NCBI GenBank assembly: GCA_020632995.1
Contig: JACKEN010000001.1
Span: 714,001 to 778,000 of the forward strand
Reading direction: 5' to 3'
From: Deltaproteobacteria bacterium
Lineage (GTDB): Bacteria > Myxococcota > Kuafuiibacteriia > Kuafuiibacteriales > Kuafuiibacteriaceae
DNA length: 64,000 nucleotides
This document shows positions 59,371 to 64,000 of the stretch, piece by piece. The translations under genes were made by a program, and so were the position numbers. The notes beneath the pieces are model-generated. The model was not told the DNA's origin. It was given only the letters and a program-made list of their open reading frames with translations, and did no database searches. Numbering within the stretch: position 1 is the first letter of the stretch; every line of letters begins with the position of its first letter.

Positions 59371-60546
59371 ATGGTCCGAACCCACTTCGACACCCAGAAC
59401 TGCTCCGTGGCCCGGACGATCGAGGCCCTGGGCGACGCTTGGTCGCTCCTGATCTTGCGGGAGGCCATGCTCGGGCACCGCCGCTTCGCGGACTTCCAGG
59501 CTGAGCTCGGGATCTCCAAGAACGTCCTCACCCAGCGCCTGCAGCACCTGGTGGAGGCAGAGATCCTCGAGCGGGTCGACGCGGGGACCCACGGGACCCG
59601 CTTCGAGTACCGCCTCGCGCCGCGGGGCAAGGACCTCGTCACGGTCATCACCGCGCTCAGGGAGTGGGGCGACCGCTGGGTCTTCGGTGAGGGCAAGGAG
59701 CCCCTGGTGCTGGTCGACCGCCGCACCGGCCGCCGGGTGCCGCCGCTGCGGATCCGGGGCGAGGACGGCGCGCCCCTGAGCGGCCGTGACATGGAGCCCC
59801 GGCCCGGCCCGGGGGCGACGCAGGACACCTTGCGGCGCTACGGAGCGCGCGCCGCGGCACAGGCCGCCGCGCCTCGCCCGGCGGTGACCGCGCCGATGGA
59901 GCAGGGCGCTGCGCCGGTAGACCCTCGCGCCCGGGCGACCGCGCCGACAGAACGAGGCGCCGCGCCGCGCGAGGGCGGAGCCGGGGCCCAACGCGGTGGT
60001 CCAGAGCGCGGCCCCGTACCGGCCCTGCGCACCGATCGGCTTCGGCTGGTGGCGCCGAGCGCGGCCGCGTGGGACGCCTACCGGCGCTTCTACACCGACG
60101 GCGAGGCCTCGCGGATGTACGGGGGGCCGCTCTCGGAGTCGGGGGCGTGGGCGCGCCTCGCGAGCGACCTCGGCACTTGGCATCTGGGTGAGGTTGGGGT
60201 GTGGGCGATCGAGCGGGCCGACGACGGCGAGACCGTGGGGGTCTGCGGGTTCTGGCAGGGGCGGGGCTGGCCGAGGGAGCTCACGTGGTGGCTCCTCCCC
60301 GAGGCGCGCGGCCAGGGCCTCGCGCTTGAGGCCTCGAAAGCCGTCTTGCGCCAGGCGTACGACGGCTTCGGCTGGACCTCGGTCGAGACCTACATGACGG
60401 ACGACAACCACGCGGCACGGGCGCTCGTGCTGCGGCTGGGGGGCGAGAAGATCGGGCGGCCGGTGTTCCCGGACGGCGAGGCCCGCGATCTGTACCGGCT
60501 CCCGCGGTCGATGGAGCTTGTCAGATCTCGGGGCCCCGACGCGTAG
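59371..60546 (+). CDS. HxlR-type regulator fused to GNAT acetyltransferase
   Basis: 391 residues. Residues 1-115 are an HxlR winged helix: NCSVARTIEALGDAWSLLIL, GISKNVLTQRLQHLVEAEIL. Residues 120-215 are a low-complexity Ala/Arg/Pro linker. Residues 218-385 are a GNAT (RimJ/RimL-like) domain: LRTDRLRLVAPS, VGVCGFWQGR, TWWLLPEARGQGLALEASKA (acetyl-CoA loop) and MTDDNHAARALVLRLGGEKI. HxlR regulators usually stand alone and respond to aldehydes or redox stress. Fusion to an acetyltransferase is unusual and suggests that the domain is either a ligand sensor or a modifier. It is divergent from the molybdopterin oxidoreductase across a palindrome. Confidence 0.85.
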   Translation: MVRTHFDTQNCSVARTIEALGDAWSLLILREAMLGHRRFADFQAELGISKNVLTQRLQHLVEAEILERVDAGTHGTRFEYRLAPRGKDLVTVITALREWGDRWVFGEGKEPLVLVDRRTGRRVPPLRIRGEDGAPLSGRDMEPRPGPGATQDTLRRYGARAAAQAAAPRPAVTAPMEQGAAPVDPRARATAPTERGAAPREGGAGAQRGGPERGPVPALRTDRLRLVAPSAAAWDAYRRFYTDGEASRMYGGPLSESGAWARLASDLGTWHLGEVGVWAIERADDGETVGVCGFWQGRGWPRELTWWLLPEARGQGLALEASKAVLRQAYDGFGWTSVETYMTDDNHAARALVLRLGGEKIGRPVFPDGEARDLYRLPRSMELVRSRGPDA

Positions 60547-60555
60547 GACCATGAG

Positions 60556-61470
60556 ATGAAGGCGCGTTATCCCGTGGGCCTGATGGCGGCGGCGGTGCTC
60601 TGTGCGGCGCCCGCCGACCAGTGCCTGTCGAGTCTGGTCGGGCACTCCGCCCTCGCGATCGACCCGTATCCGCTCGGGGCCGACCTCTGGCTCTCGTACG
60701 TGCCGCCCGTGCCCGCGCCGCCGGCGGGGTACTACGCCCTGCGGGGGCGCGACGGCGTCGTCCGGACGCTCCAGTTCGAACAGGTCGATCCCAACCTGAC
60801 CCGCATCCACCTGTTCGAGCTCGCCCCCGACTCGACCTATGCGCTGCTCGGCCATGGCGTGGAGGTCCTCTACTTCCGCACCGCTCGAGGACCCGAGCCG
60901 CAGCGGCCGGTCCCTCAGGTCGGGTGGTCGGCTCGGTTCTCGCTGGCCGAAGAGGCCAGCACCTGCTTTGCCCCGGGTCTGTACGTCGCGGTCGAGGCGG
61001 TGGGGCTCGCACGAGCCGACATCGTCGCCTGGCGGCTCTTCGACGAGGGGGGGCGTCCGCTGGGCACCTACCTCCCGCCCGCCGCTACGTTCTGGGCACG
61101 CCCGCAGTCCGTCTACCTGGGGGAGGTCGAGGAGGCGTGCGTACGGATCGCGGCGCTGCAGGCGGACGGCACCCTGACCTTCATGTCGCACGTGGAGTGC
61201 ATCCCCGCGCGCCCCGACGCGGGCTCGGCGGACGCAGGCGCGGTGGACGCTGGGGAGGCGGACGCAGGGGAGGCGGACGCAGGGGAGGCGGACGCGGGCG
61301 TGGCGGACGCAGGCGAACCCGTGGACGGCGGCGCCTTGGGCATCCAGCCGGCGGAGGACGTGGGGTGTGCGTGCCGCGCCGAGGCTTCGCATGGGCGGTC
61401 CGGGCCGGGCTGGGGGCTCCTCGCCCTGGCACTCCCGTGGCTCCGGCGTCGTCGGTCCACCCGCGCCTGA
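60556..61470 (+). CDS. Surface protein with Asp-Ala-Gly repeats and MYXO-CTERM-like tail
   Basis: 304 residues with a signal peptide. The body is beta-rich and unrecognised. Around residues 220-260 it has ADAGEADAGEADAG-type repeats, followed by a C-terminal sorting region: CACRAEASHGRSGPGWGLLA, a hydrophobic helix and an Arg cluster (LRRRRSTRA). This Cys-helix-Arg layout matches the MYXO-CTERM signal that anchors proteins to the surface of myxobacteria. It follows the HxlR-GNAT gene by nine bases, so coexpression is possible. Confidence 0.7.
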   Translation: MKARYPVGLMAAAVLCAAPADQCLSSLVGHSALAIDPYPLGADLWLSYVPPVPAPPAGYYALRGRDGVVRTLQFEQVDPNLTRIHLFELAPDSTYALLGHGVEVLYFRTARGPEPQRPVPQVGWSARFSLAEEASTCFAPGLYVAVEAVGLARADIVAWRLFDEGGRPLGTYLPPAATFWARPQSVYLGEVEEACVRIAALQADGTLTFMSHVECIPARPDAGSADAGAVDAGEADAGEADAGEADAGVADAGEPVDGGALGIQPAEDVGCACRAEASHGRSGPGWGLLALALPWLRRRRSTRA

Positions 61471-61591
61471 GCGCCTGCGAACGACGGAGAGAGAAAGTTC
61501 CGCTCTGGGCGTGGGGCGCCCCGTACGGCCCCATCGACGGCGCGAGGTGCGCCGTCACCCACGCATCGCAACCAGAAGGAACACAGAACCC

Positions 61592-62032
61592 ATGAAGCGT
61601 TTCACGAAGACCGTCCTCTCCGTCTCAGCTACCCTCGCCCTCGTCACCGGGGTCTACCTCCGCGGGGCGGAGGCGCGCGCCCCGTCGGTGGCCACCTGCA
61701 CCGTGACGGTGGAGCACCGGCTGAACAACAACCTCACCTCCAGCTACTCGAGCAGCTTCTCGGTGCAGGCCGGCCAGCCCTTCGACGACGACCGCTCCAC
61801 CGCCACGCGGCAGAAGACGTTCTCGGCGACCCTCCAAGACGGCGCGGTGCCGGTGGTCAGCATCGACTACTTCGAGGACGTGAGCGTGTTCGACGCGGTG
61901 AGCGTGGGCACCACGCTGGAGCTGCCCCGGCGCGGCACCACGTACACCACCTCGGGTCGGAACGGCTTCTTCACGTCGAACCCCAGCTCCGCGAACCACA
62001 TCACCAGCTACTCGCTGGCGTGCGTGCGGTAG
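61592..62032 (+). CDS. Small secreted protein
   Basis: 146 residues from the ATG at 61592 (AAGGA 12 bases upstream). A signal peptide ends GAEARAP. The mature part is Ser/Thr-rich with a beta look (SSYSSSFSVQAGQPFDDDRS) and a Cys at each end of the chain (ATCTVTVE and SLACVR) that could pair. No family is recognised. It is convergent with the subtilisin gene. Confidence 0.55.
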   Translation: MKRFTKTVLSVSATLALVTGVYLRGAEARAPSVATCTVTVEHRLNNNLTSSYSSSFSVQAGQPFDDDRSTATRQKTFSATLQDGAVPVVSIDYFEDVSVFDAVSVGTTLELPRRGTTYTTSGRNGFFTSNPSSANHITSYSLACVR

Positions 62033-62042
62033 GGCGGGACGC

Positions 62043-63794
62043 TCAGCGGGCCATGACCCGGGCCACGAGGGTGGCCAACAGGGCGAGGGCGGCGCCGTTC
62101 ACGAGCAGCCACGCCTGATCCAGCGCCGAAGCGACGCCGGGCACGAAGGCCACGTCGGTGACCCCGAAGAGCCCGGCCACCACGAAGTGGGCGGCCCAGC
62201 CGAGGGCGAGGCCGACCAGCAGCGGGCGCAGCCGGCGCGCGCCGAGCAGGACCACGCTCAGCCCGAAGACGGGCAGGGCGGAGGCCCACAGCGCGGTGTG
62301 GACGCCGAACGCGGCGAGATCCCAGTTGGGCATCGCGGTGGTGAACACCGCGGGGAGCAGCCCGGCGAGGAAGAACAGGCCCGAGCCGCCCACCACGGCG
62401 CCCGCGAGGGCGCCGGGGAGGAGCTTGGCCAGGGCCAGCCGGCGCCGGTTCCGCCACGCGAAGGCGAGCACCGCAAGGAGGCTTGCGCCCAGGTGCCAGC
62501 CGCCGTTCGCCTCGGCCGCCGCCTGCTTCACCGCCGCGCCCGCGTTCAGGATGCCGTAGCCGAAGCGCTCGTCCCAGCCCTTGGGGCCGGCCTCGGAGGC
62601 GGTGTCCTTGAGGATGCGTTCCACGTCGTCGGGGTTGGTCACGCCGGCGCTCATCACCAGCGCCGCCGCGCCCGCCACGTGCGGGGTGGCCATCGAGGTG
62701 CCCTGGAAGCCCAGGTAGAGGTTGGTGGCGTCGATTCTGCGGGGCTCGATGGTGTTCTGGATGATCGTGGCCGCCTCGCCCAGCTGCCGGTCGCCGCCGG
62801 GGGCCGAGATGGCGACCTGCTTGCCGTAGCTCGAGTAGTAGGCCAGCTTGCGGGTGGGCCCGACGCTGCTCACCGCGAACGCGCCCTTGTACGCCGCGGG
62901 ATACTCCACCTTCTTTCGGCCGCCGTTGCCGGCCGCGCACACCACCACCACGCCCTTGTTGTGGGCGTACGCCACCGCGCGCTCCATGATCAGGGTGCGC
63001 ATGCCGCCGCCGAGGGACATGTTGATGACGTTCGCGCCCTCGTCGGCCGCGAAGCGGATGGCGTCGGCGATGTCGGCCACCGAGCCCGAGCCGGCGGCGC
63101 TCAGCACCTTGAGGGGCATGATCTTGGCGCCGGGGGCCAGGCCCGCCACCCCGATGCCGTTGTTGGTGGTCTGGGCGATGGTGCCGGCCACGTGGGTGCC
63201 ATGCCCGTGATCGTCGTTCGGGTGGTCGGTGTCGTTGACGAAGTCGTAGCCCTTCACGAACTCGGTGCCGGCGAGGTCCTCGACCCGCTTGAAGCGCCCG
63301 TAGTCCTCATACGCCACGCCGGTGTCGATCACCGCCACCACCACGCCCTTGCCGTCGGCCACCTTCCAGGCGTCCTTGGCCCCCACCATCGGGAAGGACC
63401 ACTGCTGCTCGAACATCGGGTCGTTCGGGAAGCCGGGGTGGCTCGGGGTCACCTCGGGCGCTGTGACCTCGGTCTCCGCCTCGGGGATCGAGAACAGGTA
63501 GTTGGGCTCCGCGCTCTCGACCCGCGGGTCGCCGGCGAGGGCCTGGATGGCCTCGGCCATGCGCTCGGGCGGCACGTCCGCCACGAAGAAGCGCTCGTCC
63601 GCGCTGTGGATGGAGTTCAGCTTGATGTCGAGGCCGCCCAGCTTCGCCTCGATCGCGGCCTCGTCGGCGTCGGTGGTGTCGTCGGCCAGGTCGATCACCA
63701 GCCCGTCGGTCGCGGGGGCGGACCAGGCGGGGGCGGCGGCGCCCAGGGTCAACAGGGCCAGGGTGAGCGGGACGGTTCGGCTTCGCTTCGACAT
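62043..63794 (-). CDS. Subtilisin-like protease with multi-pass membrane tail
   Basis: 583 residues: signal peptide (1-25, PAWSA), an I9-type propeptide (about 27-110) and a full S8 domain with catalytic D157 (AVIDTGV), H198 (DDHGHGTHVAG), an oxyanion Asn in AAGNGG and S367 (GTSMATPHVAG). The last 155 residues form four to five hydrophobic segments (for example LALAKLLPGALAGAVVGG), which is not typical: subtilisins end in soluble or PPC domains. The enzyme would be membrane-tethered with the protease in the periplasm or outside. Substrate unknown. Confidence 0.9.
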   Translation of the reverse strand: MSKRSRTVPLTLALLTLGAAAPAWSAPATDGLVIDLADDTTDADEAAIEAKLGGLDIKLNSIHSADERFFVADVPPERMAEAIQALAGDPRVESAEPNYLFSIPEAETEVTAPEVTPSHPGFPNDPMFEQQWSFPMVGAKDAWKVADGKGVVVAVIDTGVAYEDYGRFKRVEDLAGTEFVKGYDFVNDTDHPNDDHGHGTHVAGTIAQTTNNGIGVAGLAPGAKIMPLKVLSAAGSGSVADIADAIRFAADEGANVINMSLGGGMRTLIMERAVAYAHNKGVVVVCAAGNGGRKKVEYPAAYKGAFAVSSVGPTRKLAYYSSYGKQVAISAPGGDRQLGEAATIIQNTIEPRRIDATNLYLGFQGTSMATPHVAGAAALVMSAGVTNPDDVERILKDTASEAGPKGWDERFGYGILNAGAAVKQAAAEANGGWHLGASLLAVLAFAWRNRRRLALAKLLPGALAGAVVGGSGLFFLAGLLPAVFTTAMPNWDLAAFGVHTALWASALPVFGLSVVLLGARRLRPLLVGLALGWAAHFVVAGLFGVTDVAFVPGVASALDQAWLLVNGAALALLATLVARVMAR

Positions 63795-64000
63795 GCAGGC
63801 TCCGGTGCAGCTTCAACGGCTGAGGACGCCCAGAGGTTCCCGTGAGTTCCCCCCGACGCCTCTTCCAGCATGGTTCCCGAGGGCCGGTGTGTCTAGTTGT
63901 GGGGTAACTACGGGCGCCGAAAGACGGGGAAGAAGACCCGGGGGGCGTGCTTCTTCCGCAGGCACCTCGTGTCTGCCGACATGTAGCACACCGTCAGGAT
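63795..64000. other. Right-edge interval
   Basis: Upstream of the subtilisin gene. A minus-strand frame open to the window edge with a stop at 63908 (reading MSADTRCLRKKHAP) could be the 3' end of another gene, but a competing frame is also open, so it is not called. The subtilisin promoter must lie here. Confidence 0.3.

Overview
This 64 kb window is very GC-rich, densely coded DNA that most likely comes from a myxobacterium (Myxococcota). Evidence seen in the sequence: a surface protein with Asp-Ala-Gly repeats and a MYXO-CTERM-like tail (60556-61470), many lipoproteins, sigma-54-type regulators and large secreted enzymes. No rRNA, CRISPR array, integrase or complete insertion sequence was seen, so this is chromosomal sequence with one accessory patch.

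Layout, left to right. 0-13.8 kb: a SpoIID-like protein, a membrane-anchored SGNH hydrolase, lipoyl synthase (lipA), a membrane spermidine-synthase-like protein, an FAD oxidoreductase, a methyltransferase, a DUF2237 protein, an EEP-family phosphatase, a lectin-bearing peptidoglycan amidase and a DUF3332 lipoprotein. 13.9-19.2 kb: dnaK, a secreted protein with three DsbA-like domains and two small unknown proteins. 19.3-25.5 kb: a probable operon of ECF sigma factor, membrane anti-sigma-like protein, secreted caspase-like protease and a large Ca-binding/beta-propeller lipoprotein. 25.5-31.4 kb: a TolB-propeller amidohydrolase, tRNA-Leu(CAA), a DUF2252-like lipoprotein and an LpxR-like outer membrane protein.

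31.4-37.2 kb: metH, overlapped by four bases by a gene for an ArsR-methyltransferase fusion (SahR-like) with a palindromic operator in front of it, plus a PEGA-domain protein. 37.2-42.5 kb is an accessory patch: a Uma2 nuclease-like gene, a frameshifted reverse transcriptase, a toxin/immunity-like pair with an ATGA overlap, and an Rpn-type nuclease with a possible intragenic second product. 42.5-49 kb: cystathionine beta-synthase (with metH this gives both methionine synthesis and transsulfuration), an S41-like secreted protein with a partner lipoprotein, a TylF-type methyltransferase and tRNA-Ala(GGC) with a clear terminator.

49-57 kb: birA-nadC, then a minus-strand run of lipoprotein, NtrC-type regulator and outer membrane barrel, a membrane protein and an FHA protein whose AAA+ domain has lost the sigma-54 contact loop. 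57-64 kb: a molybdopterin oxidoreductase divergent from an HxlR-GNAT fusion regulator across a palindrome, the MYXO-CTERM protein, a small secreted protein and a subtilisin with a multi-pass membrane tail.

The best candidates for an undescribed system are the sigma/anti-sigma/caspase operon (the protease and the outer part of the anti-sigma are predicted to share the periplasm), the toxin/immunity plus Rpn patch, and the HxlR-GNAT fusion. All functional statements rest on reading motifs by eye; no database search was run.
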